A stretch of 64,000 bases of DNA. It comes from Beta vulgaris subsp. vulgaris. Its lineage: Eukaryota; Streptophyta; Magnoliopsida; Caryophyllales; Amaranthaceae. Positions 28,401 through 36,037 of this stretch are shown here, piece by piece. The notes under the pieces are model-generated. The model had not been told where the DNA came from. It made no database searches and worked only from the letters and a program-made list of their open reading frames with translations. How positions within the stretch are numbered: the stretch's first letter is position 1; each line of letters starts with the position of its first letter. Position numbers and translations under genes: made by a program. The stretch spans positions 33,140,736 to 33,204,735 of the forward strand of contig NC_079209.1 of NCBI RefSeq assembly GCF_026745355.1, in the 5' to 3' direction.

Positions 28401-28592
28401 TGGGCTTCTTGAGTTTTACTTATGCCTTCTCATCAATCTAACCTGGTGTCAATAGCTACAACTTTCTCGTACTTATATAAGTTTCTTTCCTTTCTCAGAT
28501 TCCATAAATTGTGCAACGAGGGCAATGAAGCGAAGGATTTTTCTTGCGTGTTCCGCCATTATTATGGTGGAAAGGACGAGCAATTCCATTGA
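2637..28592 (+). CDS. HIBADH: 3-hydroxyisobutyrate dehydrogenase, mitochondrial (10 exons)
   Basis: NAD-dependent oxidation of 3-hydroxyisobutyrate to methylmalonate semialdehyde in valine breakdown, in the mitochondrial matrix. Exons: 2637-2780, 6333-6421, 6982-7096, 12062-12212, 12988-13070, 24385-24480, 24965-25107, 26248-26332, 26441-26520, 28499-28592. All nine introns start GT and end AG, phases agree, and the total is 1080 bp (359 residues plus TGA). Exon 1 encodes a Ser/Lys/Arg-rich leader of 48 residues, a likely transit peptide. Family marks: dinucleotide-binding GLGNMG at 54-59, substrate-binding DAPVSGG at 176-182, catalytic-lysine region GNGSVAKICNN with Lys229, and a C-terminal [11 protein letters not shown]. 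The length is close to the Arabidopsis enzyme as I remember it. Introns 1, 3, 5 and 9 are swollen by transposons (intron 5 is 11.3 kb). The start is the first in-frame ATG. The exon joins come from reading the sequence and similarity, not from transcripts. Confidence 0.93.
2948..3056. mobile_element. Short MITE-like inverted repeat in intron 1
   Basis: About 109 bp bounded by GGCTGTTTGGTTGG on the left and the inverted counterpart AGTAACCAAACAGTTT on the right, with further imperfect pairing inward. A terminal TGTTTGGTT is typical of PIF/Harbinger (Tourist) and some hAT MITEs. No clean target duplication could be defined, so the superfamily is open. Confidence 0.5.
3184..3450. repeat. Minisatellite with ~21-bp unit
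   Basis: Tandem array of degenerate copies of TGTAAACTGATATGTAATATG. Three copies near 3220-3300 are almost identical and the rest diverge (ATAAATTGATGT, ATATACTGATATAAG). The unit is a multiple of three, which produces long repetitive reading frames on the minus strand that are artefacts. It lies directly before the TRIM element in intron 1. Confidence 0.75.
3455..4325 (+). mobile_element. TRIM (miniature LTR retrotransposon), complete
   Basis: Two direct repeats, 3455-3713 and 4088-4325, both start TGTTGAGGATA and end CATAAACTTAACA, with the LTR-type TG...CA ends. Right after the first copy is TGGTATCAAGAGC, a primer-binding site resembling the initiator tRNA-Met 3' end. A short purine run (GGAAGGG) precedes the second copy. 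The element is flanked by AAAAG at 3450-3454 and 4326-4330, a 5-bp target duplication. Only ~374 bp separate the LTRs and no retroviral domain is encoded, so it must be mobilised in trans. The first LTR has a short extra segment near 3466-3480. A promoter-like TATTATAAATA lies in the LTR. Confidence 0.88.
4358..4424. repeat. (AT)n microsatellite
   Basis: About 67 bp of uninterrupted AT dinucleotide followed by five TAG triplets, shortly after the TRIM in intron 1. Reading frames through it (a Tyr-Ile run) are artefacts. Confidence 0.95.
4523..4890. mobile_element. Stowaway-like MITE, degenerate
   Basis: The left end reads CTCCCTCCCGTTTATTTTTA and the right end, inverted, reads ACTACCACTGTTCTTTTTAA, with matching sequence continuing inward (AATCTATACAC against AATCTACACAG). 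TA follows the right end. This is the plan of Stowaway MITEs but more decayed than the copy at 270-528. It is non-coding, in intron 1. Confidence 0.65.
4892..5715. other. Intron 1 sequence without recognised features
   Basis: AT-rich non-coding sequence. I see no ORF with family similarity, no clear terminal repeats and no tandem array. Confidence 0.6.
5718..6070 (+). mobile_element. Collapsed LTR pair
   Basis: Direct repeats of ~108 bp (5731-5838 and 5942-6050) share TATTAGTAGG, GCATATTAGGTAGT and ATAAATAAGAGAACATTAGG. Between them are only ~100 bp, including CACCTTGAGGACAAGGTGG, which resembles the end of pol and the polypurine region of plant LTR elements. The second copy starts TGCTGTGAATGG. 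This looks like two LTRs with nearly all internal sequence deleted. No primer-binding site survives. Confidence 0.6.
6422..6981. other. HIBADH intron 2, no further features
   Basis: A 560-bp intron with GT/AG ends. No mobile element or RNA gene is recognised. Confidence 0.7.
7097..10180. other. Left part of HIBADH intron 3
   Basis: Non-coding. At 7379-7560 there is a CG-containing stretch (GTTACAGAACG, CGTTACCGAACG) of repeat-like character that I cannot classify. At 8975-9080 a 20-bp segment TGGTATGATTGCAACAACTT occurs twice. At 9445-9510 a short motif AGTCTTATGACTTTAAC is repeated. None gives terminal repeats clear enough to call an element. Confidence 0.5.
10181..10302 (-). pseudogene. 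rrn5: Plastid 5S rRNA copy in the nucleus
   Basis: The minus strand over ~122 bp matches the chloroplast 5S rRNA gene as I know it. It begins TATTCTGGTGTCCTAGGCG, includes CCATCCCGAACTTGGTGG and AAACTCTACTGCGGTGACGA, and ends AGCTCGACACCAGGAT. I note about five differences from remembered plastid 5S. The flanks do not resemble the plastid 4.5S-5S spacer or the trnR side, so the copy stops at the RNA ends. It sits antisense inside an intron of a nuclear gene, so it is not a functional plastid locus. Confidence 0.82.
10303..12061. other. Right part of HIBADH intron 3
   Basis: Non-coding, with several short ORFs that show no family similarity. No terminal repeats or tandem arrays are recognised. 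Confidence 0.5.
12213..12987. other. HIBADH intron 4
   Basis: A 775-bp intron. The acceptor chosen is AATGTAG before exon 5, because it restores the KLDCQEKP reading. A later AG (after TTGTC) would break the frame. Nothing else is seen. Confidence 0.65.
13071..14265. other. Left part of HIBADH intron 5
   Basis: Non-coding. A poly-T run lies at ~13910-13930. Sequence from about 14040 is probably the leader of the following gypsy element (AGATCTTCAAGAAAGTC, GATCCAAGATCC), but no LTR or primer-binding site could be found upstream of that ORF. Confidence 0.45.
14266..16443 (+). mobile_element. Ty3/gypsy Gag-protease-integrase-tail ORF lacking RT
   Basis: A single open frame of 725 residues from the first ATG. 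It holds a retrotransposon Gag domain (about 80-240), a CCHC knuckle [14 protein letters not shown] at 307-320, and an aspartic protease with DSG at 407-409 followed by LLLGRPW. After a linker (about 520-550) it passes straight into the integrase C-terminal region ([17 protein letters not shown], then YKIDLPDE and [10 protein letters not shown]). Reverse transcriptase, RNase H and the integrase catalytic core are absent, yet the frame is uninterrupted. The same family, with RT and integrase core, is present in reverse at 20040-23235 and 31380-33580. A purine run (GGGGAAAGGAAG, 16459-16470) follows the stop. It is likely a non-autonomous derivative dependent on relatives. It lies in HIBADH intron 5 in the same orientation as the gene. 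Confidence 0.85.
16420..16503. repeat. 32-bp direct repeat spanning the ORF end
   Basis: An identical 32-bp segment beginning AAAGAGGAGTCCTACTCTG occurs at 16420-16451, across the last codons and stop of the Gag-integrase ORF, and again at 16472-16503, just after the purine tract. The first copy may be a duplication of the LTR start. Confidence 0.9.
16472..17041 (+). repeat. LTR between two gypsy internal regions
   Basis: The sequence follows a purine tract and is followed by a perfect primer-binding site, so it behaves as 3' LTR of the ORF on its left and 5' LTR of the gag on its right. It contains CTATATAAAGG (16712-16722), a good TATA box, and AATAAATTTAGAG downstream. It ends CTACTACA. 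The left boundary is uncertain because it does not begin with TG. Confidence 0.6.
17043..17055 (+). other. Primer-binding site, initiator tRNA-Met type
   Basis: TGGTATCAGAGCC, one base after the LTR end, complements the 3' end of plant initiator tRNA-Met, the usual primer for reverse transcription of many plant LTR elements. Confidence 0.85.
17213..18150 (+). pseudogene. Ty3/gypsy gag remnant
   Basis: Interrupted frames encode a Gag domain: [14 protein letters not shown] near 17410, a conserved block [20 protein letters not shown] (about 17685-17740), then after a frameshift [18 protein letters not shown] knuckle [14 protein letters not shown] lies at ~18055-18096. Early stops (17225-17265) and the frameshift near 17745 show that it is dead. 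This Gag differs from that at 14266, so the two internal regions on either side of the LTR belong to different families. It stops abruptly at a G-rich segment at ~18155. Confidence 0.75.
18155..18450. mobile_element. End of an inverted-repeat element with telomere-like motifs
   Basis: A G-rich segment is followed by degenerate TTAGGG/GGTTAGGATTAGG repeats, then TTCATTAGTCATTAAGGGCA. The same order of G-rich block, telomere-like repeats and TAGTCATTAAGGG occurs at both ends of the element at 31500-32525. It separates the gag remnant from a copia remnant. Only one end is recognised. Confidence 0.5.
18450..18990 (-). pseudogene. Ty1/copia RT-RNase H remnant
   Basis: Minus-strand frames match the end of copia pol. 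They read [19 protein letters not shown], then [20 protein letters not shown], then after frame breaks [20 protein letters not shown] and [12 protein letters not shown]. These correspond to the RT-RNase H connection and the RNase H of plant copia elements. Several stops are present. Its 3' end is cut by the telomere-motif element at 18450. Confidence 0.75.
18991..20039. other. Unassigned intron 5 segment, possible LTR
   Basis: AT-rich non-coding sequence between a copia remnant and the 3' end of the minus-strand gypsy pol. By position it could hold that element's 3' LTR, but I found no second copy or clear TG/CA ends to prove it. Confidence 0.35.
20040..23235 (-). pseudogene. Ty3/gypsy pol in reverse orientation
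   Basis: On the minus strand, from right to left: protease (22965-23230, with DGG where active copies have DSG), reverse transcriptase (21625-22607, [16 protein letters not shown], catalytic YFDDILVYS at ~22110-22140), RNase H (21268-21704), integrase with zinc-binding region, D and D motifs ([16 protein letters not shown]) and the C-terminal region ending [13 protein letters not shown] (20066-20263). Frames are broken at several points, and gag and a 5' LTR are missing to the right. The integrase tail resembles that of the 14266 ORF, so they are related families. It is antisense to HIBADH in intron 5. Confidence 0.85.
23245..23660 (+). repeat. LTR-like segment
   Basis: Begins after a GAGAGGGGGG purine run. 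It contains GAGTATAAATGAGG (a TATA box) and a downstream leader-like part ending with CAATACAATTATC and a Pro/Leu-poor tail, as in U3-R-U5 of small LTRs. No partner LTR was found, so this is tentative. Confidence 0.35.
23661..24384. other. Right end of HIBADH intron 5
   Basis: Non-coding. It ends in a pyrimidine-rich tract and CAG before exon 6. No further elements are recognised. Confidence 0.5.
25108..26247. other. HIBADH intron 7
   Basis: A 1140-bp intron with nothing further recognised. The preceding exon ends AG and the next begins T, so the split codon gives Ser in [13 protein letters not shown]. Confidence 0.65.
26905..27098 (-). mobile_element. tRNA-derived SINE
   Basis: The minus strand starts GTGGGAACCCGATGGTAGCA and continues CTCCCACC..., then GGGGTTCGATTTTC, an arrangement of RNA polymerase III box A-like and box B-like motifs at tRNA spacing. 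A non-tRNA tail follows (GTGGTAGTTTCCTTGTGG, AATCCCAGATCACAGAG). It lies in intron 9, antisense to HIBADH. There is no poly-A tail or target duplication that I can define. Confidence 0.55.
27880..28440 (+). repeat. Old LTR in HIBADH intron 9
   Basis: This stretch aligns with the reverse complement of 30630-31330. Shared blocks include GTGTGCAAG, CATCTTTCCTTATGCTTG, GTTTCCTTAAGTT and TTCTAGGCTT. It is followed by CTGGTGTCAATAGC at 28442, a decayed primer-binding site. The orientation is the same as the host gene. It is probably the remnant of a gypsy element related to the pol at 31-33 kb, and it ends ~60 bp before the last exon. Confidence 0.6.
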
Positions 28593-29740
28593 AATTGAAC
28601 CTACAATCATTATAAGCTAGTGTCGACACATGTTGTATAAAAAATTATTAAGTTTGTATATGAATTGACATTAATATGTAGCTGGAATCCAAGCGTCCAA
28701 AAATAGGCTATTAACCATACGTGCCTATTTTGGATGGACGCTCGTTGTTGGTGCAGTTGTTTATGCAGTATATTGTTTTGATTTTAAAAAATATTTTTTG
28801 TATTATAGTATGATGTTTGTTTATGCCAAAAATTGCACAAGGGACGATCATTGGTTGGGATGTCGATAACTAGATTAAAATAAGAGAAACAAAGGATGAA
28901 ATTCAAATGACAAAAATAAAGAAAAGGAAGACAAGAAATGGTGAGGCGGAAAACCCCAATGAATATGGGTAAAAACTGCGGGTGGCTTGGATGTCCACCA
29001 ATCCACTATGGTACCGGTGTTAAAGCCACGTTGAAGACATGTACATTGAATGTTTACACGATGCCAATCATTGATAATCTAAAGTATTTGACTAAGGGAA
29101 GAGTTATACAAGAGTATATTTGAGAAAATACAATTACTTTGATGATCGTGGAGTGAAAAGTATTTGAGTGAGGATGGCCTTTGGTGATGTATTTTCTCTA
29201 GGTTGTCTCCTCTTCCTCTCCCTTTAATAATGCTGATGTGTTCTCCTTTTATAGCTCTTTAGGCGGTTGTAAGTGGTTGACCGAAGAGACATTTGCCTCC
29301 TACAATGTAGGACATAGTGGTTGTACTTATGACTTAGTCTTCTTGTTGTTTATAGACTCCTCCAAGTAATGTATATTGCTTTGACACGTTCTAGGGCAGT
29401 AATAAGTGCTTCCTTGATTAGAGGAGCGGTTGCAACAACTTCGTTTGGTCTATTGCTCCTTCACGTCGGTTGACTGCATCCGTCGCGTCGGTTAGTATTG
29501 CTGGTGTCACATAGAGTATAAATCAGTTGTAACTGTCCTTGATTGGCTCCTTGATTCTCTCCAACTGTTTTGACCTTGGTTCCCAAGTAATCCTTTATCT
29601 CATGTGTCAATTGAATAGTCAAGTGAGTGGAAATAAGGATCCCACAAACATAGGAACAACTTTTGACTCTCTTTTGATATTGGTAACCGCCTCCTAGAAC
29701 TTAGGGATTTCTTATGAGTTGGTTATGTTGCTGGGCGTCG
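28593..29740. other. 3' flank of HIBADH, no gene recognised
   Basis: Holds the 3' UTR (polyadenylation site not determined) and AT-rich sequence. A short inverted pair, AAGCGTCCAAAAATAGGC against GCCTATTTTGGATGGACGCT (28690-28742), could form a hairpin. A 61-residue ORF at 28938-29123 shows no similarity that I recognise. Confidence 0.5.
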
Positions 29741-29747
29741 ACTGCTG

Positions 29748-30065
29748 GCTTTCGGGCGTCGCGACAATACTCACCTTGCGTCGCAACGTCACTTTGTTGT
29801 CGTCACGACGTCACTTTCTTGTCGTCGCAACGTTACTTTCTTGTCGTCACGACGTTTATGATATGTCGCTCAGACGTTGCTCGTCTCTGGTCCAAGCGTC
29901 ATTCGCCTGTTGTCCAAGCGTCATTCGCCTGTTGTCCAAGCGTCATTCGGCCGTCGTCCAGACGTCACTCATCCGTCGTCCAGACGTCACTCATCCGTCG
30001 TCCAGACGGACTCAACTGTCGTTCCAAGTGTTATTACGTTACTAATCTATTGTCTAGACGTTGTT
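29748..30065. repeat. 22-bp GC-rich minisatellite
   Basis: About 14 tandem units, mostly 22 bp, of the types GTCCAAGCGTCATTCGCCTG, GTCCAGACGTCACTCATCCG and GTCACGACGTCACTTTCTTG, rich in CpG (ACGTC cores) in an AT-rich setting. Because 22 is not a multiple of three, all three frames give similar Arg/Ser/Val-rich ORFs, which are not genes. Confidence 0.9.
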
Positions 30066-30629
30066 CATCTGACGTTATGTCATGCATATTTTGACCATAA
30101 CAATGTTCTTGTTGAGACCATTAGTTGGCATTGTGTTTATTCTATGTAAAAAATGTTGTTATTTTTATAATTTTTATAATAAATGATGTTATTTATGTAA
30201 TTTCTATACCAAATTGTTGTTCTGTTATGAAAATTTGTCAATGATGAAACGACCTTAAATGAATATTGGTTCATGAATTCTGATCAAAACAATTACTTGA
30301 ACACTAAATTATAATTAATTCTAATAAAAGATATCAAGAGTAAATATAAAAAGTTCGAAAAGTTGATGTCTTTGCCAATGAATTTTGGATATCGTCATCC
30401 TCATGGGAGAAAAATGAAGATGTCATTGCAAAAAGTTAAAGCCACTTATAGGTTCGATCTTTCATCATCAGCAGTTTTAGGGGGAACAACGTATGATTTT
30501 CTCATGGTCATTTTGCATGATCTTTTGATGGCTCTCGTATTATGTCATTTGCCAAGGATTATGTTTGAAGATTTCGATATGTTATTTATATGTGTGTTTG
30601 TTGAGAGACGGTAGTTGATATGAACACCA
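30066..30629. other. No gene recognised
   Basis: AT-rich. One ORF (30363-30614, 83 residues) has no recognised similarity. No repeat structure is defined. Confidence 0.5.
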
Positions 30630-31330
30630 AGCTACGTAAGCTAAGTATTCAAAAGAAATGTTCCTTTGATGCAACAATCACAAGTAATCCGAAACTAGAA
30701 GTGACAATGATATTTCTTGCTAAGTAATCACTACTAATTACTCAACAAAGAATACTACACACCCTCAAATCGCTCCTAAAATTAACTAAATAATTACTCT
30801 TGAAAATCAAGTTTATTAATGGAAATTTAGGTTTATGAAACATTCACAAACTAAACAATAATGTTTAATCATAAAATCACTCTAACTTTAACATGGTTAG
30901 GAGCTACTATTTATAATAGATTAAGCAAGAAAACATTTCCCTCCAAGCACACTAAAAGTTCGACTAACATAAGGGAAAATAAGGAAACTTTCCCCTTAAT
31001 TGAAGCCTAGAAATTAGCTAGAACTTAAGGAAACACAAGCATAAGGAAAGAAGTGCACATCTTTCCTTAAATACTCTAGAATCACATGGCAACAACAACA
31101 CTTCCTTGCACACGATTTACAACTCAAATTTAAGGATACTTTCTCAAATATAATTCATGACAACTAAGACTCACATGGACCAAATTTAGCTAGATATTTC
31201 AAACCTTATTTCAACGAAACATAACTAAAAACAACTCAAACTAATTTGACTAATATTTTAACTAATTAGAACACTTAATTGAAAATGCTAACTAGTTACA
31301 TCTTTAGTCAAAGAAACAAAGTAACAAAAG
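30630..31330 (-). repeat. LTR of a minus-strand gypsy element
   Basis: Related in reverse complement to the intron 9 LTR at 27880-28440 and adjacent to the 3' end of a minus-strand gypsy pol, so it is probably its 3' LTR. Exact ends were not determined. Confidence 0.55.
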
Positions 31331-31496
31331 CTTGCCTTTGAGCCATCAAAGTGAACCCCATATGTTCCATAAGAAGTGTAATAGGTTCATCTTGACTAGT
31401 TGCCTTAGAATATGCATCATTTTCCCTTCTTCAAAAGAATTTGCCTCATATTCTCATCATGATAATAGGGAGATAGATCACCAATAATGAAAGTAC

Positions 31497-32525
31497 AGTT
31501 TTTTCACCATATACCCCTAACAAATTATTTTTTGCACCATATACCCTTACAAGTTTCCAAATTCACCATATACCCTCCACTTTTCAAAAAATACATCAAC
31601 TTGCCCTTATGACTAACGGTGTCAGACATCTGTTAGGCATTAGGCCCTAATCCTAATTAACTAACCTAAACCTAAACCTAAGACAAATCCTAACCCCCTA
31701 ATCTAATACCTTAACCCTAACTCTAACCCTAACCATCCCTCCCCCACCCCTTACCCTTTCTCCCCACTACCCCACCACCCCAGCAGCCCCCTCCCCACCA
31801 CCTCCGAAGCCCCCCTCCCCCTCCCCCTCCCTTGTTGAATCGCTCAACCCCCCTAACCCTAACTTCCTTCATTTCATTTTCCCTCTCCTCATCTTTCCAG
31901 GTGAAATTAGCGACCATTTCGTTTGCTATCTTTGTGTCGAAATCGCCAACATTAAAGTCGTCAACTATTGTATCGTTTGCGTCGACATTTCCCATTCTAG
32001 AAGCGTCGGTAATGGAGGAGGAGCGAAAGGGGCATTGGAATGAGAAATAGGGGTGGTGGTGGAGAATAATGTGAGGGGACAGAGGGAAGAAGAGAACATA
32101 AAGAAGAAGAGATAGAGGGAGAGGAGAGAGAAATTGGTGATTTTGATGAAAGTTAGAGCTTTTTGCAGGAGTTCCCATGGAGGTGGGGAGTTTGAGTTCA
32201 TCACTACTAAGATTGGGAGTGGTTTTAGGATCTTAGAGAAGGGGAGAGTGTAAGAAATTTAGGAGATGGTGGATGCGGGGGAAGGGGGAGGAGGAAGGGG
32301 GGGCTGCAGGGGTGGTGGAGGAAGGGGTAGTGCTTCAGCCTGTAGGGGTGGGGTGGGGTGTTAGGGGTAAGGTATTTTACGGTTAGGTTTAAGGTTAGAA
32401 GTAGGTTTAGGTTAGTTAATTACGGTTAGAGGAGATTAGGGATTAATGACTAATGAAGTTTAACGCTGTTAGTCATTAAGGGTTGGGGGGGGGGGGGTGG
32501 GGGTGGGTGGGGGTGGGGTGGGGGT
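31497..32525. mobile_element. Inverted-repeat transposon with telomere-like ends
   Basis: The left part reads CCCTTATGACTAACGG, then TTAACTAACCTAAACCTAAA and AACCCTAACTCTAACCC. The right part (32345-32480) is its inverted counterpart, ending GTTAGTCATTAAGGG. The inverted repeats are ~130-150 bp and contain degenerate plant-telomere-like CCTAAAC/CCCTAA units. At the left edge TTCACCATATACCC is repeated three times. The centre has a minus-strand ORF (31729-32178) of unknown nature with a Gly/Trp-rich end. The right edge is a long G-run. It sits inside gypsy integrase sequence, which shows it moved. Superfamily (perhaps Mutator-like) undetermined. Confidence 0.65.
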
Positions 32526-32526
32526 C
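32485..32526 (+). repeat. G-run with quadruplex potential
   Basis: A run of at least 12 G followed by several G3-G5 tracts separated by single T bases, at the right edge of the inverted-repeat element. It fits a G-quadruplex-forming sequence. Confidence 0.8.
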
Positions 32527-33581
32527 TTGCTTGGAAACATCTCTTTTCTCAAATGAACCCATACCAAGTCACCTTCTTTGAACTTAGGTTCGCGCCTATG
32601 TTTGTTAACTCTTGCTTTGTATTGTGCATTCATCTTCTCAATTAGAGCTTTCACTTGAGCACAAGTCTTGTTGAAAACCTCCAACCTCTTCTTAGATTCC
32701 GTAAGTATCTCATTTTCAGGAAGAGAAACAAAATCAATACGGAGAAACGGATTAACACCATACACTACCTCAAATAGAGAATGCAAAGTAGTGGGTGAAT
32801 AAGACCTATTGTAAGCAAATCCCGCATATGCAAGCTTCACATCCCAATGTTTTTAAGTTTTTCTCACAAGACCACGCAATAAAAAACCAAGAGTTCTATT
32901 TGTAACTTTAGTTTGGCCATCAGTTTAGGGGAATGGGGGTGATGACTAGTGCAAAATAAGAGCTTTCTTCCCACCATCTTCTCCAAGGATCTCCAAAAAA
33001 GACTAAGGAACTTTGAGTTACTATCCGAGACTATGCTTCTAGGTATGCCATGTAGCCTAATTACCTATTTGAAGTACAAATCAGCCACATGTGAAGCATC
33101 ATTTGTTTTGTGCATGTGAATGAAATGTTCCATCTTTGAGAACCTATCCACAACCACCATTGTAGCATCCTTGCCTCTTTGAATCCTAGGCAAGCCAACA
33201 ATGAAATACATGCTCACACTATCCCATGGATGATTTGGAACAGGTAAGGGAGTGTAATGACCCTTATGCAACGTATTTTTAGATCTTTGACAAGTAGCAC
33301 ACTTACTAACACCATGTGAACATCTTTGATTATGCTAGGCCAATAGAAGTGCTCTCTCAAAGTATCAAGTGTCTTTTGAATGCCAAAGTGTCCAACAATC
33401 GCTCCACCATGTACTTCACGAACCAAAAGTTCACACGCACTACATCTAGCTAGGAACACATAGCTTGTTTCATTTGAAGATAAAACCAACTTGAATTATA
33501 AACAAGTCACTAGGAGCTTCATCGGTTGAAACAAACTCCAAATCAGTCTTATATAGCCCTTTCAAGTGCTCAAACCCCATC

Positions 33582-35410
33582 TATAATCCCCTGTAATTTT
33601 ATGAATTTTATAAATAGCTTAAACATCCTTTTGATTTTAGTAAAACTGATTTTAAAATGGATTTGTGGAACCCAACTATGCTCAAGTACCCAATTATTAA
33701 ATAATTATTGAAAGCCCAAACACAATTCTCTGAGCCCAAAAGAGTTAACTATATGAACCCTAAAATTACCCAAAATCTCTCCACTTTATTTTGTCTCTTT
33801 TCTTTCTCCTCCTTTTCTTTTTTTTCAAATCTCCTCCCCTCCTCTCCTTTTCTCTTTCTTGGCTCCCTCCTCCTTCGTCCGACCGGCAGTTGCCCACTGG
33901 CCACCACCATCGACCGACAGCAGCAGAGGGTGCAGCCACCAGCGCCTCCCCTTGCGCTGCCGTTTCCTCCCTTTCTCCTTCCTCTCTTTAATTTGGTTAT
34001 ATTTTTCTCCTCTATTTGTATTGAAGGTTAAGTTTATGTTTTTAAGGATTGATTTAACGTTTTCATGATTGTTTATAGTTTGATGATTTAAATATAAATT
34101 TTTAATTATATAACTTATATAGTGAAGTAATTAAATTTTAGATTTATTTATTATGTTTAAAGTAAAGTTTTAAGTATCAAAAGCATGGATTTTTACTGTT
34201 TTATGAGTTGGAAATTCATAGTATGGTATTATAGTTTATGAAATTGAGTACTCTTATGATTATGTTTGAGCATATTTTAAAGGGTTTTAAACACATTATA
34301 AGTTGCTAGAATTTTATTAGTATGCTTATGATGTAGTTTTAGTTGTCAAAGAATGAGCTTTTGAGGGTTTTTAATGATTAGTATGGTAGTATTATAATAG
34401 GAGGTATTAGTAGTTGAAGTTTTAATAATTAAAAAGTTTTTAAATACTTTTAGGGAGGGTTTCAAGTATTGTAAAGTTGTTGGAAATTTATTAGAGTATT
34501 GATTTGTGGTCACGCTGATATTTAGTAGCAGAGAATTCTCTTTAGGCGACTATTAACCTTGTTAAAGTAGCCTCGCATTTTGTCTACACAAGGTACGTAC
34601 ATACTTATATGTTGGTTGGATTAGTATCATGTGCTAAGGATGAGATTTATGTAGTATCATGTATATGAAACTATTTATAGTTCATATGTGATTTATATTC
34701 AAGTGAAATTGCATGTTTTAGGCTGTTGTGTGAATCATGTTGATTATGATGATTATATTATGTTTGCATGGATGATTAATGCAAACATTTAGGATTGAGA
34801 ACTTTATTTTATTAATTCACAAGAGGGATTAATAAGTATGTTGTTATTGGCTCATGGATTGGACCATGTTGTTCCCTTTTGATTATTTTAATTACTTTAT
34901 GAGAACCGAGGACCTTATTTGGTAAGTTGGTTATTCACCTATGAAAAGTTGGTTGGTTGTTGACTTGGATCAACAAATAAATAATGGTTATGGAATTAAT
35001 ATTGGAATTATTCTTGGGTTGTTAAGTTGATGATCATCTTATCTAATCCTACGATAAAACACAGAAGTTTACGTATCCTTGATGATTATGTTGTTTATCT
35101 TACTTTGTGAGTCATAACAAGTACATAACTTATTAATAATTTAAAGTGAAAAGTAAATAGCAATAAGCTTTCGACTTGTGCACCTCTGAAGTGTTGGACT
35201 AGTATGAGTTGGAGTACATGGTGGTAGCCCATGGCTTTTCTTGGGAGCGGATTGATCACCGTGTCCTTTTTTTATTTAAAAGGTTCCTCGATATCGTAGG
35301 TCAGAGGAGTATACAGTCGCGCCCATACTTCATCTTCTAAATTGATGTCTGGTTTGGTTTTTGGACAACTGTTTCCATTGTCTATTCCATCTAAATTAAG
35401 TAACTTTAGT
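33582..35410 (+). repeat. Long gypsy LTR, right end deleted
   Basis: Starts TATAATCCCCTGTAATTTTA, matching TGTAATCCCCCATAATTTTA of the complete LTR at 55493. It carries the homologous segments at 34530-34600 (TCTACACAAGGTACGTACAT) and 35285-35330 (CCTCGATATCGTAGGTCA). The LTR terminus and primer-binding site are missing, and internal-leader sequence (GTTCGAAAATATTTTTTGG) follows. Base 33583 is A where the canonical second base is G. Confidence 0.7.
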
Positions 35411-35599
35411 ACTTCAAAATGAACCAAAAAATTCTTGAGTCACTTAAGAAACATGTTTCAAGAATTCAAAATTTTACAAATAAGTTCGAAAATATTTTTT
35501 GGTTTGAAATATTTTATATTTTTTGGTTTCGAATTAATTTTTTAGGTCCAAAATTTCTGTTTATTTTATTTTTTTGGTTCTCTATTTCCAAATTTTATG

Positions 35600-35668
35600 T
35601 ATATATATATATGTGTGTGTGTGTGTATACATATACATATATATATGTGTGTGTGTGTATACATATAC

Positions 35669-35749
<81 letters not shown>

Positions 35750-35790
35750 TGTGTGTGTGTTTGTGTGTGTGTTGGGAGGGGGGGGGGTTA
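35600..35790. repeat. (TG)n and TATACATA microsatellite
   Basis: Two blocks of ATATATGTGTGTGTG with TATACATATACATA are followed by about 100 bp of TG dinucleotide, broken by TTTG, and then a run of nine G. ORFs of alternating Cys/Val here are artefacts. Confidence 0.95.
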
Positions 35791-36037
35791 GTTATTTATT
35801 TTAATACTCCTAGTTTATATTGGTTGCTTGTTTAAGTTTGTGAGAGGTGGGTATTATAGGCAAGTCTTATAGGATAGATATATTATATGTCTGCATTAAA
35901 TAGTTAGTTCAATATGTTTATATTTTTCTTCCATGCTTCATTGTTTTATGCTATTCCTATGCTTTAAATTATTGTTTATTCTTGCTTATTGTTATTGTTG
36001 GGAACATATGCTAAGTGAGAGTGTCATTTATTATTAT

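Larger units (their letters stand above)
31380..33580 (-). pseudogene. Ty3/gypsy integrase region, split by an insertion
   Basis: The minus strand encodes an integrase zinc-binding region (VREVHGGAIVGHFG), catalytic core ([23 protein letters not shown]) and C-terminal region reaching RKEMFPSK at ~32527. The C-terminal frame resumes only at ~31490 (GDLSPYYHDENMRQ). The intervening ~1 kb is a different element, and about 40 residues are missing at the junction. Its right edge (33580) is cut by a long LTR. Close to the 14266 ORF in its integrase tail. Confidence 0.8.

Noticed and set aside
29748..30065. CRISPR array
   Set aside because: Units are contiguous with no unique spacers, and the DNA is plant nuclear.
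29714..30149. Arg/Ser/Val-rich ORFs in three frames
   Set aside because: The 22-bp tandem repeat gives similar peptides in all frames; no coding evidence.
33708..34068. Pro/Ser-rich ORFs
   Set aside because: They lie in the pyrimidine-rich U3/R part of a gypsy LTR and overlap each other in several frames.
35574..35835. Cys/Val-rich ORFs
   Set aside because: They are pure translations of TG and TATACATA microsatellite repeats in three frames.
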